Position numbers and translations under genes: made by a program | Notes under the pieces: model-generated | Told to the model about the DNA's origin: nothing | Databases searched by the model: none | Seen by the model: the letters and a program-made list of their open reading frames with translations, nothing else | Part shown: piece by piece, positions 41,717 through 50,893 of the stretch | Numbering within the stretch: position 1 is the first letter of the stretch | Layout: every line of letters starts with the position of its first letter | NCBI GenBank assembly: GCA_937959275.1 | Contig: CALGLU010000033.1 | Coordinates: 33,737-97,736 of the forward strand | Source of the DNA: an uncultured Saprospiraceae bacterium | Lineage (GTDB): Bacteria; Bacteroidota; Bacteroidia; Chitinophagales; Saprospiraceae | Direction: 5' to 3' | Length of the DNA stretch: 64,000 nucleotides

Positions 41717-43159
41717 ATGTCACATCTGATAACTACAGAAGAACTACTAATAGAGAATATAATGATATACAATCATTTGAATCGCAAAGCCCTCCTTATC
41801 TTTCTTACGGCTTTATTGTCATTTTCTCTCTCTGCAGAAGTTTCTCCAGACGCTGGTAAAAAATTATTTAAAAATAACTGTGCTCGATGTCATGCTAAAA
41901 ACATGAAGTCAGATGCTACAGGACCTGCATTAGGAGGAGTTCAAGAGAGATGGGATAACGAAGCTGATCTTTACGCATGGATCAGAAATTCGCAAGGACT
42001 AATTGCTACAGGTAATGCCAGAGCAAACGCCTTATTTAAGGAGTGGAACGGATCTGTAATGAACTCATTCGAGGCATTATCAGATGATGATATAGGATCA
42101 ATCCTATCTTACGTACAAGGCACATACTTGGGTACTTACCCTGCACCTGTTGCTGGGGCTCCGCTTCCAGGTGCATCAGATGTGGCTGAGACGAGTAATG
42201 CATGGATGTACTGGTTACTGTTAGGTTTGCTAGGAATTATTGCTTTCGTACTTTTCAGGATTACTGGAGGTATGGGGCAGATTGCTGCGGAGAAAACGGG
42301 AGAAGCTTATGTGCCTAAAACCCTTCTAGAGACTTTGACAAGTAAAGGGGTTGTTAGCCTATTACTCTTTGCTCTTATTGTTTTTGCGGGCTATACCACA
42401 GTAAATAACGCAGTAGGACTAGGAAGACAGCAAGGATATGCACCTGATCAGCCCATAAAATTTTCTCATGCTACGCATGCGGGAATAAATAAAATAGATT
42501 GTAAATACTGTCATGATGGGGCAAGAAGGTCTAAGCATGCCGTAATACCAGCCGCTAATACTTGTATGAATTGTCATGCAGCTATAAATTATGGATCTGA
42601 GTATGGGACAGGAGAGATTACTAAGATCTATGCTTCTGTAGGATATGATCCGAGTGAGAAAAAATATATAGACGGAGATAAATCAGAAGAGGAATTAGAA
42701 GCTATATATACTAAGTGGATAGAAAGTGAGTATTTAAGAGAAAAAGGTATAGAAGAGTTAGATAAAGAAGGAAAAGACTTAGTGTCTACTCAATGGGAAG
42801 AAATTGTTTCTTCTCTTACTAACGAGCAAAAGAAAACAGTACAAGGTCCTATCGAGTGGACGCGTATACATAATCTCCCTGACCACGTATACTTTAATCA
42901 TGCACAGCATGTTACTGTCGGTCAGATACAGTGTCAAGATTGTCACGGTGCAGTAGAAGAAATGGAAGTGGCACAGCAAATGTCCCCATTATCTATGGGA
43001 TGGTGTATAAACTGTCACAGAGAAACAGAAGTGCAGTTTAGTACTAATGAGTATTATAAATCTTATGTAAAATATCATGATGACATAGCATCAGGGAAGA
43101 AGGATAAAGTTACGGTCTCCGATATCGGTGGACTAGAGTGTCAAAAATGTCATTATTAA
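41717..43159 (+). CDS. actA: Alternative complex III subunit ActA (multiheme cytochrome c)
   Basis: 480 residues. Signal-anchor (ALLIFLTALLSFSLSA), then a mono-heme cytochrome domain with CARCH (about residue 55), a TM at about 158-175, and a c7-like domain with five more CxxCH motifs: CKYCH, CMNCH, CQDCH, CINCH and CQKCH. Six c-type hemes in total, one more than the classic pentaheme ActA. It takes electrons from the FeS/NrfD subunits and passes them on. Start may instead be ATG 41762, which puts the signal peptide at the N-terminus. First gene of the respiratory operon. Confidence 0.92.
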   Translation: MSHLITTEELLIENIMIYNHLNRKALLIFLTALLSFSLSAEVSPDAGKKLFKNNCARCHAKNMKSDATGPALGGVQERWDNEADLYAWIRNSQGLIATGNARANALFKEWNGSVMNSFEALSDDDIGSILSYVQGTYLGTYPAPVAGAPLPGASDVAETSNAWMYWLLLGLLGIIAFVLFRITGGMGQIAAEKTGEAYVPKTLLETLTSKGVVSLLLFALIVFAGYTTVNNAVGLGRQQGYAPDQPIKFSHATHAGINKIDCKYCHDGARRSKHAVIPAANTCMNCHAAINYGSEYGTGEITKIYASVGYDPSEKKYIDGDKSEEELEAIYTKWIESEYLREKGIEELDKEGKDLVSTQWEEIVSSLTNEQKKTVQGPIEWTRIHNLPDHVYFNHAQHVTVGQIQCQDCHGAVEEMEVAQQMSPLSMGWCINCHRETEVQFSTNEYYKSYVKYHDDIASGKKDKVTVSDIGGLECQKCHY

Positions 43160-43179
43160 TATAGACTTTAAGTCAAACC

Positions 43180-46100
43180 ATGATGAAGAATCAATCTAAC
43201 ATTTGGGTCGGAGAAAAAGATTTATCTAAGGATCCGCAATTCATGAAAGAGGCTCAGCAGGAGTTTATCTCACTAGAGGAACATATAGCTGATGAGCAGG
43301 TTATGGAAAACGTAGGCTCTAATAGGAGAGATTTCCTTAAGCTTATGGGATTTGGCCTAGGTGCAGCGACAGTTGCGGCAGGCTGTGATATTCCAGTAAG
43401 ACGAGCGATTCCATATGTTGTTAAACCAGACGAAATTGTTCCAGGTGTAGCCACATATTACGCATCTTCTTATGTAAAAGGAGGTGATTTTTGTTCTATT
43501 CTGGTAAAAACTAGAGAAGGTCGACCAATCAAGATAGAAGGAAATGACATGTGTGATATGACAGGAGGTGGTACTTCTGCTAGAGCACAAGCCTCAGTTC
43601 TAGAATTATATGATACTAATAGATTTAAAGCTCCTAAAATAACGGATGGAGAGAGTTGGGGGGAGGCCTCTTGGGCCAATGTCGACCAAAAAGTAAAGGC
43701 AGCTCTTAAATCTGGTGCAACTAGAATCGTTACTAACACGATTTTAAGTCCGACCTCTAAAAAAGCAATTGCTGATTTTAAAGCAGTATATCCTAATACA
43801 AAAGTAGTTACTTACGATCCAGTTTCGAGTGGTGCAATGTTAGAAGCAAACCAAAAGAATTTTGGACAAAAGTCAATTCCTGATTATCGATTTGATAAAG
43901 CAGATACAATCGTTAGTTTCAATGCCGATTTTCTAGGAACATGGATTTCTCCTACAGAATATGCAAGACAGTATGCAAATCGTAGGCGTATCAAAGATGT
44001 AAAAAATCCTAACATGTCTAGACATATACAAGTGGAGAGCCACATGTCTATGACAGGATCTAACGCGGATAATAGAATACTCGTAAAGCCATCCGAGCAA
44101 GGAGTAGCTATCGCTTATTTATATAATAAAATAGTAGGTGCAGGTGCTTCCACCTCTGGTTTAAACGAAAGAGCTAAAAAAGCACTTGATAAACTTGCAA
44201 AATCTCTTTACGGGGCACCAGGTACATCTATCGTTATTAGTAGCTCTAATAACCTAAATGAACAACTTATGGTAAATGCCATAAATAATGCATTAGGGAA
44301 TTATGGTAAAACGATGGGTTTTGGACAAGCATCTATGCAGAGACAGGGAGATGATAAAGAAGTAGCAGCTCTAGTAAATGAGATGAATTCTGGATCTGTA
44401 AGTAACGTTATTGTTATGGGTTCTAATCCTTGCTATGACTATGCAGACGCTGGTAAGTTTGTTTCGGCTTTCGCCAAAGTAAAAAATAGAATTGCTTTAT
44501 CTTATGCTCCTAATGAGACAGTGGCAGCTTGTAATATTCTTGCTCCAGTACATCATACATTAGAAAGTTGGGGTGATGCAGAACCTAAAAAGGGGCATAT
44601 ATCTTTAGTGCAGCCTACCATAGCTCCATTATTCGATACGAGACAAGGAGAGTTGAGCTTATTGATTTGGGCAGGAGCTGCTCCGAGTGGAGATCAGCCT
44701 TACTATAGTTATTTAAAATCTAATTGGTCAGGAACCAGTTCTTTTGATAATGCACTTAGAGATGGGATTGCTCACGGAGCAAGCGATAATCTAGCTGTAG
44801 GATCATCTTTTACGAGTGCCTCTATAGGAGCACCCAGTAAAGTTGCCTCGAGCGAATTAGAAATTAGTTTTTACGAACCCGTGAGTATAGGTAACGGTGA
44901 GCATTCTGGTAACCCATGGTTACAAGAAATGCCTGATCCAGTAACACGTACTTCTTGGGGGTCTTACCTAGCGGTTCCTGTAAATTTTGACGGTGTAAAA
45001 CGGTTCAAAGGTTTTAACGGATTAAACGATGGAGATCTCGTAGAATTAACAATCGGAAATAAAGTAATGAATGTTCCTGTTATCCAGCAGTTTGGGCAAA
45101 TGCCAGGAACAGTGGCTTTATCTTTAGGACATGGTAGAACAGAGGCAGGGAAATGTGGAACTGGCGTCGGTGTAAATGTAAATGATTGCCTTACTATCAT
45201 TGATGGAAGAGCTCAATATTATAATACTAACGTTTCTGTTTCTAATAAAAAAGGCACAGAAGATCACTATTCTGCAGTTCAGTATCATCATACCTATGGT
45301 GTAAAAGGAACAGATAGTGCGACAGGCGAGACTATAAATGCAGATGAGGAGACTTTAGGTATGGCTTATGGTCTGAGTGGTTATCAGGGGGCATTGACGG
45401 ATAGATCAGTAATCTATACTGCAAATGCTAAGAATCTAAAAGAAGAGTTAGAGACCCTACATGAAAAAAGACATGAGGCTCAGCATCTTAATGATCAGAC
45501 CCTATATCCTGCGGACGAGTACGAAAGAACAAGATATACACAAGGGCATCACTGGGGAATGCATGTAGATTTAAATGCATGTACAGGATGTGGAGCATGT
45601 ACAGTTGCTTGTATGGCAGAAAATAATGTTCCAGTTGTCGGTAAAAAAGAAGTATCGAGACACCATGAGATGACTTGGTTGCGTATCGATAGATATTACT
45701 ACGGAGATCATGAAAATCCAAATGTAGTATATCAGCCGATGATGTGTCAACACTGTGATAATGCTCCATGTGAGAATGTTTGTCCAGTAAATGCTACAAA
45801 TCACTCTGCTGAAGGTCTTAATCAAATGACTTACAACAGATGTGTAGGTACTAGATATTGTGCAAATAACTGTCCTTATAAAGTAAGAAGGTTTAACTGG
45901 TTAGATTATACCACTGCCGATATATTTCCTGCTAATCAGCCAAGAGCTTTTGGAGAGGATATTCCTTATGGAGCAGATAACCTGACTCGTATGGTTCTTA
46001 ATCCGGACGTTACAGTAAGATCGAGAGGAGTAATAGAGAAATGTAGTTTCTGCGTACAGAGAATTCAAGAAGGTAAACTTACTGCTAAAACAGAGAAAAG

Positions 46101-46311
46101 AAGTCTAGTAGATAAAGATGTAAAAACAGCATGTCAGACTTCTTGTCCTACTGGTGCTATTACATTTGGAGATCAAAATGATAAAAAAGGCGAACTAAGC
46201 AAAAAACTTAGATCACCACTTAATTATATTGCTTTAGAAGAGATAAACGTGAGATCATCTGTTACATATACGATGAAGGTTAATAATAGAGACGAAGCAT
46301 TAGAAGCATAA
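43180..46311 (+). CDS. actB: Alternative complex III iron-sulfur/molybdopterin-like subunit ActB
   Basis: 1043 residues. A twin-arginine motif at 49-50 (NRRDFLKLMGFGLG) indicates Tat export. The central part is molybdopterin-oxidoreductase-like without the cofactor. The C-terminal part (about 790-1010) has the four-cluster ferredoxin module: CTGCGACTVAC, CQHCDNAPCENVC, CVGTRYCANNC and CSFCVQRI...CQTSCPTGAI. In characterised complexes ActB relays electrons from the quinol site. It lies 20 bases after actA. Confidence 0.96.
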   Translation: MMKNQSNIWVGEKDLSKDPQFMKEAQQEFISLEEHIADEQVMENVGSNRRDFLKLMGFGLGAATVAAGCDIPVRRAIPYVVKPDEIVPGVATYYASSYVKGGDFCSILVKTREGRPIKIEGNDMCDMTGGGTSARAQASVLELYDTNRFKAPKITDGESWGEASWANVDQKVKAALKSGATRIVTNTILSPTSKKAIADFKAVYPNTKVVTYDPVSSGAMLEANQKNFGQKSIPDYRFDKADTIVSFNADFLGTWISPTEYARQYANRRRIKDVKNPNMSRHIQVESHMSMTGSNADNRILVKPSEQGVAIAYLYNKIVGAGASTSGLNERAKKALDKLAKSLYGAPGTSIVISSSNNLNEQLMVNAINNALGNYGKTMGFGQASMQRQGDDKEVAALVNEMNSGSVSNVIVMGSNPCYDYADAGKFVSAFAKVKNRIALSYAPNETVAACNILAPVHHTLESWGDAEPKKGHISLVQPTIAPLFDTRQGELSLLIWAGAAPSGDQPYYSYLKSNWSGTSSFDNALRDGIAHGASDNLAVGSSFTSASIGAPSKVASSELEISFYEPVSIGNGEHSGNPWLQEMPDPVTRTSWGSYLAVPVNFDGVKRFKGFNGLNDGDLVELTIGNKVMNVPVIQQFGQMPGTVALSLGHGRTEAGKCGTGVGVNVNDCLTIIDGRAQYYNTNVSVSNKKGTEDHYSAVQYHHTYGVKGTDSATGETINADEETLGMAYGLSGYQGALTDRSVIYTANAKNLKEELETLHEKRHEAQHLNDQTLYPADEYERTRYTQGHHWGMHVDLNACTGCGACTVACMAENNVPVVGKKEVSRHHEMTWLRIDRYYYGDHENPNVVYQPMMCQHCDNAPCENVCPVNATNHSAEGLNQMTYNRCVGTRYCANNCPYKVRRFNWLDYTTADIFPANQPRAFGEDIPYGADNLTRMVLNPDVTVRSRGVIEKCSFCVQRIQEGKLTAKTEKRSLVDKDVKTACQTSCPTGAITFGDQNDKKGELSKKLRSPLNYIALEEINVRSSVTYTMKVNNRDEALEA

Positions 46312-46348
46312 AATTTAATAAAAAGAAGCATTTAGATAAACATTAATT

Positions 46349-48142
46349 ATGAGTGCAATCGTAAGTCCAATAAGAGAGCCACTTATTACCGGTCATAAGT
46401 CCTATCATGATATAACGGAGGATTTAGTCGGGCCTACTGAGAAAGCCCCCACACCCGCATGGGTCATTGGATTTGTGATCTCTGTCGCCTTATTAGGTTT
46501 TGGTGTGTTCTGTATCCTTTGGACGATATGGCATGGAATCGGAACTTGGGATTTAAATAGAACCATAGGATGGGGATGGGATATCACTAACTTCGTTTGG
46601 TGGATTGGTATCGGTCATGCAGGTACATTGATTTCAGCGATCCTTTTATTATTTAGGCAAAAATGGAGAACAGGAGTAAACAGAGCAGCAGAAGCGATGA
46701 CAATATTTGCCGTAATGTGTGCCGGTTTATTTCCATTGATACACATGGGTAGATTATGGATGGCAATGTTCATTTTCCCATATCCAAACACAAGGGGGCC
46801 TTTGTGGCCTAACTTTAATTCGCCACTACTATGGGATGTGTTTGCGATATCTACTTATTTTACGGTATCCCTATTATTCTGGTATACGGGTTTAGTTCCT
46901 GATTTTGCTTCTGTAAGAGATAGAGCAAAAGGATTACGAAAAAAGATTTATAACTTCTTATCATTCGGCTGGACCGGATCTGCTAAACACTGGCAAAGAT
47001 GGGAAGCTCTATCATTAGTACTTGCAGGTATCGCGACACCACTGGTACTTTCTGTACATACAATTGTAAGTTTTGATTTTGCTACTTCTGTTATTCCAGG
47101 ATGGCATACCACGATTTTCCCTCCATACTTTGTAGCAGGAGCGGTATTTTCTGGATTTGCGATGGTATTGACACTAATGATTATTACCAGAAAACTATTA
47201 AAATTAGAAGACTATATAACACTGGAACATGTAGAATCGATGAATAAGATTATACTTGTTACAGGAACGATTGTAGGAGTAGCTTATTTAACTGAGTTGT
47301 TTATTGCTTGGTATTCAGGATACGTTTATGAGCAGTTTGCATTTTTTAACAGAGCAGCTGGTCCTTATTGGTGGTCTTACTTTGGGATGATGTTTTGTAA
47401 TGTAATCAGTCCTCAGTTCTTCTGGTCTAAGAAATTACGTAGAAATATTGCCTTTACATTTTTCTTATCTATAGTGATAAACATAGGAATGTGGTTTGAG
47501 CGTTTTGTAATTATAGCGACTACATTAGCAAGAGATTACTTACCATCTTCATGGAGTTATTATTCTCCTACATGGGTAGAGATGGGAATCTTTGCTGGAA
47601 CATTCGGATTATTCTTTGTACTCTATTTAATATTTACAAGAGTAGCACCTGTAGTGGCTATTGCGGAGGTAAAGAGTATATTAAAATCATCAGGAGATCA
47701 GTATATAGGTCCTAATAAAATAGATCATCATCATGATGACCATAGTCATCATGCAGCTCCTGTAGTATCTGCAGTTCATAGTCATGGGATAGCGGATCAT
47801 AAAGAGGGTAATATGATGGGAACTAATGTTGCTCCGGAAATGACAGAAGCTACGAGTATCACGTCAGCAGCAGAATCTTTTATAGGTGATGCTGATGACC
47901 TTAAAAAAATAGAAGGAATAGGTCCTAAAATCGAAAGCCTTTTAAATGATGCAGGTATACATACATGGAATAAATTATCTAAGACTGAGCCGAGCTTTAT
48001 AAAAGAGGTACTTACTGCTGCAGGTAATAGGTTTAAAATGCATGATCCAACTTCGTGGCCTCAGCAAGCAAAATTAGCTGATGAAGGAAAATGGGACGAA
48101 TTAAATGATTTACAAGATAGACTAGACGGAGGTCGAGTTTAA
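46349..48142 (+). CDS. actC: Alternative complex III NrfD-like subunit ActC with helix-hairpin-helix extension
   Basis: 597 residues. Residues 1-about 450 are an NrfD/PsrC-family quinol-binding membrane protein with about ten helices ([28 protein letters not shown]). After a His/Asp-rich linker (about 450-478, HHHDDHSHH) comes a soluble C-terminal domain (about 520-597) with [21 protein letters not shown], a helix-hairpin-helix motif of the type appended to some ribosomal proteins in Bacteroidota. The extension is unusual for this subunit. Operon order A-B-C is preserved. Confidence 0.93.
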   Translation: MSAIVSPIREPLITGHKSYHDITEDLVGPTEKAPTPAWVIGFVISVALLGFGVFCILWTIWHGIGTWDLNRTIGWGWDITNFVWWIGIGHAGTLISAILLLFRQKWRTGVNRAAEAMTIFAVMCAGLFPLIHMGRLWMAMFIFPYPNTRGPLWPNFNSPLLWDVFAISTYFTVSLLFWYTGLVPDFASVRDRAKGLRKKIYNFLSFGWTGSAKHWQRWEALSLVLAGIATPLVLSVHTIVSFDFATSVIPGWHTTIFPPYFVAGAVFSGFAMVLTLMIITRKLLKLEDYITLEHVESMNKIILVTGTIVGVAYLTELFIAWYSGYVYEQFAFFNRAAGPYWWSYFGMMFCNVISPQFFWSKKLRRNIAFTFFLSIVINIGMWFERFVIIATTLARDYLPSSWSYYSPTWVEMGIFAGTFGLFFVLYLIFTRVAPVVAIAEVKSILKSSGDQYIGPNKIDHHHDDHSHHAAPVVSAVHSHGIADHKEGNMMGTNVAPEMTEATSITSAAESFIGDADDLKKIEGIGPKIESLLNDAGIHTWNKLSKTEPSFIKEVLTAAGNRFKMHDPTSWPQQAKLADEGKWDELNDLQDRLDGGRV

Positions 48143-48155
48143 TAAATAAATAATT

Positions 48156-48674
48156 ATGGCAAAAAATACAGAAGTATTATTTGGGCTGTACAATGATGAA
48201 GAAGTAATGATGCGGGCGGTGAAAGTCGCTAAAGAGCAGCATTTGGAAATTATGGATGTGTATACTCCTTTTCCTGTTCATGGTTTAGATCCTATTTTAG
48301 GTCTAGAGGAATCTCGTCTTCATATTGCTGGATTTGTATATGGTATGATCGGTACATTGACAGCATTTCTAGGTATGACTTGGATATTTACTAAAGATTG
48401 GCCTATTGTATTCGGTGGTAAACCATATTGGTCTGTACCTGCTTTTATCCCGATTACATTTGAACTTACAGTATTGTTTGCTTCGATCGGAATGGTGGTT
48501 TCTTTTTACGTAGTATGTGGGATGGGACCTGGTGTGACTAACGCTTACCTAGATGATGGAATTACGGACGATAAATTTTGCATAGCATTTAATAAAGCAG
48601 AAGTAGAAGTTTCTAAAGTAGAATCTTTTCTTTCCAGCACAGGTGCAGCTATTATTAAATCAAAGACGATCTAA
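48156..48674 (+). CDS. actD: Alternative complex III subunit ActD (DUF3341)
   Basis: 172 residues, DUF3341 family: a soluble N-terminal half with VYTPFPVHGLDPILGLEESRLHI, then two transmembrane helices (about 60-80 and 98-125). ActD is an integral small subunit of alternative complex III with no cofactor. Its end overlaps the long reading frame of actE, but the preferred actE ATG starts 8 bases later. Confidence 0.93.
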   Translation: MAKNTEVLFGLYNDEEVMMRAVKVAKEQHLEIMDVYTPFPVHGLDPILGLEESRLHIAGFVYGMIGTLTAFLGMTWIFTKDWPIVFGGKPYWSVPAFIPITFELTVLFASIGMVVSFYVVCGMGPGVTNAYLDDGITDDKFCIAFNKAEVEVSKVESFLSSTGAAIIKSKTI

Positions 48675-48681
48675 ACCTGAT

Positions 48682-49608
48682 ATGAAATTATTAATACAAA
48701 TATCATTTTTTCTGAGTCTAGTAGTATTAGTTACTACAGGTTGCCAGCAGCCAGGAGGTAATAATCCAGGTTCAGAATATATGCCAGATATGGCTCACTC
48801 CATTGCTTACGAGGCTAATGCGTATGATTACTACTATAATAACACATGGGGTAGTCAGGATGATTACTATGAGATGGCTAAGCCTAGAGTTCCTGTAAAG
48901 GGAACTGTTCCAAGGAGTACTACGGGTAAAAATGGAATCAGTATTCCAGCAAATGGATCTGTACCATATTATTATGGTGATACAGAAGAAGAGCGTACAC
49001 GTGCTATGAATGAGATCATTAAAAATCCACTTCCTATTACTGATAAAGGTCTAGCTGAGGGGAAAATTTTATATACGATCAACTGTGGAATTTGTCACGG
49101 AGATAAAGGAGACGGTGCAGGATATCTTGTCCGAGAAGCAGATCCAGCTAAAGGAATAACGGAAGGAAAATATCCTGTACAACCTGCAAATTTCTTAGAC
49201 GATGGTTTTAAAACTTTAGGAAATACTAACGGTAGATTTTACCATTCCATAATGTATGGAAAAAATCTAATGGGAGCTTACAAAGATAAATTGTCTCACG
49301 ATGAGAGATGGAATGTAATTCATTACATCCGATCATTACAAGCAAAAGATAAAGGATTGGTTTACACCCAATTTGAAAATACGCTTAATAATGTAGATAT
49401 GCCTGCGGGAGAAATCGTGATGGTGGCAGACGCTAGTCATAGTGATGATCATGGAGATCATATGAATGGAGACCATGGGCATGATGCAAAAGGGCATGAT
49501 GCAGAAGGACACGGGCACGATGGAGATTATAATCATGGAGAAGATCATGATCATAATAAATCTCATGGAGAAAAGCATGACGATGATCATAATGGTCACG
49601 GACATTAA
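48682..49608 (+). CDS. actE: Alternative complex III mono-heme cytochrome c subunit ActE, His-rich tail
   Basis: 308 residues from ATG 48682. Lipoprotein signal ending VVLVTTGC, mono-heme motif CGICHGDKGDG with a distal Met in the following HSIMYGKNLMG segment, and a C-terminal tail of about 55 residues (SDDHGDHMNGDHGHD... GHGH) very rich in His and Asp. An in-frame ATG at 48643 overlaps actD and would hide the lipoprotein signal. The tail is a likely metal-binding appendage, not part of the normal fold. Confidence 0.92.
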   Translation: MKLLIQISFFLSLVVLVTTGCQQPGGNNPGSEYMPDMAHSIAYEANAYDYYYNNTWGSQDDYYEMAKPRVPVKGTVPRSTTGKNGISIPANGSVPYYYGDTEEERTRAMNEIIKNPLPITDKGLAEGKILYTINCGICHGDKGDGAGYLVREADPAKGITEGKYPVQPANFLDDGFKTLGNTNGRFYHSIMYGKNLMGAYKDKLSHDERWNVIHYIRSLQAKDKGLVYTQFENTLNNVDMPAGEIVMVADASHSDDHGDHMNGDHGHDAKGHDAEGHGHDGDYNHGEDHDHNKSHGEKHDDDHNGHGH

Positions 49609-49636
49609 TTGTTAATTACTATTGATTAAAACACAG

Positions 49637-50872
49637 ATGAATCAATACACCATATCAGGAACACAGAGAATCATTTTATTGGTCATGATAGCCATAGGTT
49701 TAGTCTCGATGGGATTAACATTTATAGGAGATGATGATTACCATACTAGGTTCTGGACAAATCTATTGCACAATGCTACTTTCTTTACGGGAATAGGGTT
49801 GATGGCCACCTTTTTTATAGCTGTTTGTATAACGGCTTGGGCTGGATGGAGTTCAGGTTTCAAAAGAGTATGGGAAGCCATGTCTGCATTTTTAGGACCA
49901 GGTTTACTTGTATTACTTGTAATCGCTTTAGGTACTTATTTGCACTGGCATCATTTATATCACTGGGCTGATGAGTCTATTTTAGATCCTTCTAATCCAG
50001 AAAAATTTGATAAAATACTTTACGGTAAAAAAGGATTCTTAAATAAGAATGTATACTTATTCGGAACCATAATTGTGGGCTTAATTTGGTACTTCTTTAG
50101 ATATAAATTAAGATCATTATCTATTACTGAAGACTCAGATCAAGGTCATAATTTCTCTAATCATAGAATGCAGAGAGTATGGGCAGCAGCCTTTTTACCG
50201 ATCGTAGGATTTACGAGTGCATTTTTAATTTGGCAGTGGATCATGTCACTAGACTCACACTGGTATAGTACTATGTTTGCATGGTATACTGGAGCTAGTT
50301 GGTTTGTATCCATGATAGCTTTTACGATCATTTTATTGATCTATTTAAAAGGTAAAGGATATTACGAAAATATAACAGGAGAGCATATTCACGATTTAGG
50401 AAAATTCTTATTTGGTTTTAGTATTTTCTGGACGTATTTATGGTTTTCGCAGTATATGTTGATCTGGTATGCAAATGTCGGAGAAGAAACTATCTATTTC
50501 CGTGAACGACATGATAACTATCCTGTTTTATTTTGGGGTAACCTAATCATGAACTTTGCTTTACCATTCCTCATACTGATGAGAAATGACACAAAGAGAA
50601 AATTTGGTTCTGTTTCATTTGTAGCAACATTAGTGATTTTTGGTCACTGGTGGGATTTCTTTCAAATGATAAAACCAGGGGCCTTACATTCAGCTGGAAG
50701 ACATGCTGATCATTTTAATGCTGGTTTTACATTACCAGGATTTTTGGAGATAGGAACAGCTATCGGATTTTTAGGATTCTTTTTATATGTAACATTCCAT
50801 GCTTTATCTAAGGCAGCACTGTTACCTAAAAATGATCCTTATTTGGAAGAGAGTTTACATCACCACGTTTGA
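49637..50872 (+). CDS. actF: Alternative complex III NrfD-like subunit ActF
   Basis: 411 residues from ATG 49637 (an in-frame TTG at 49622 would add five). About ten transmembrane helices (IILLVMIAIGLVSMGLTF, TFFIAVCITAWAGWSSGF, LLVLLVIALGTYLHW). The WSQYMLIWYANVGEETIYF segment is typical of ActF. It forms the second quinol-side membrane module with ActC. It lies 28 bases after actE and 21 before coxB. Confidence 0.93.
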   Translation: MNQYTISGTQRIILLVMIAIGLVSMGLTFIGDDDYHTRFWTNLLHNATFFTGIGLMATFFIAVCITAWAGWSSGFKRVWEAMSAFLGPGLLVLLVIALGTYLHWHHLYHWADESILDPSNPEKFDKILYGKKGFLNKNVYLFGTIIVGLIWYFFRYKLRSLSITEDSDQGHNFSNHRMQRVWAAAFLPIVGFTSAFLIWQWIMSLDSHWYSTMFAWYTGASWFVSMIAFTIILLIYLKGKGYYENITGEHIHDLGKFLFGFSIFWTYLWFSQYMLIWYANVGEETIYFRERHDNYPVLFWGNLIMNFALPFLILMRNDTKRKFGSVSFVATLVIFGHWWDFFQMIKPGALHSAGRHADHFNAGFTLPGFLEIGTAIGFLGFFLYVTFHALSKAALLPKNDPYLEESLHHHV

Positions 50873-50893
50873 TAAAATTATAATTGTAGATAA

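Noticed and set aside
45488..45825. Two antisense reading frames opposite the FeS part of actB
   Set aside because: They sit wholly within a highly conserved gene, have Cys/His composition mirroring the coding strand, and lack any start context or family signature.
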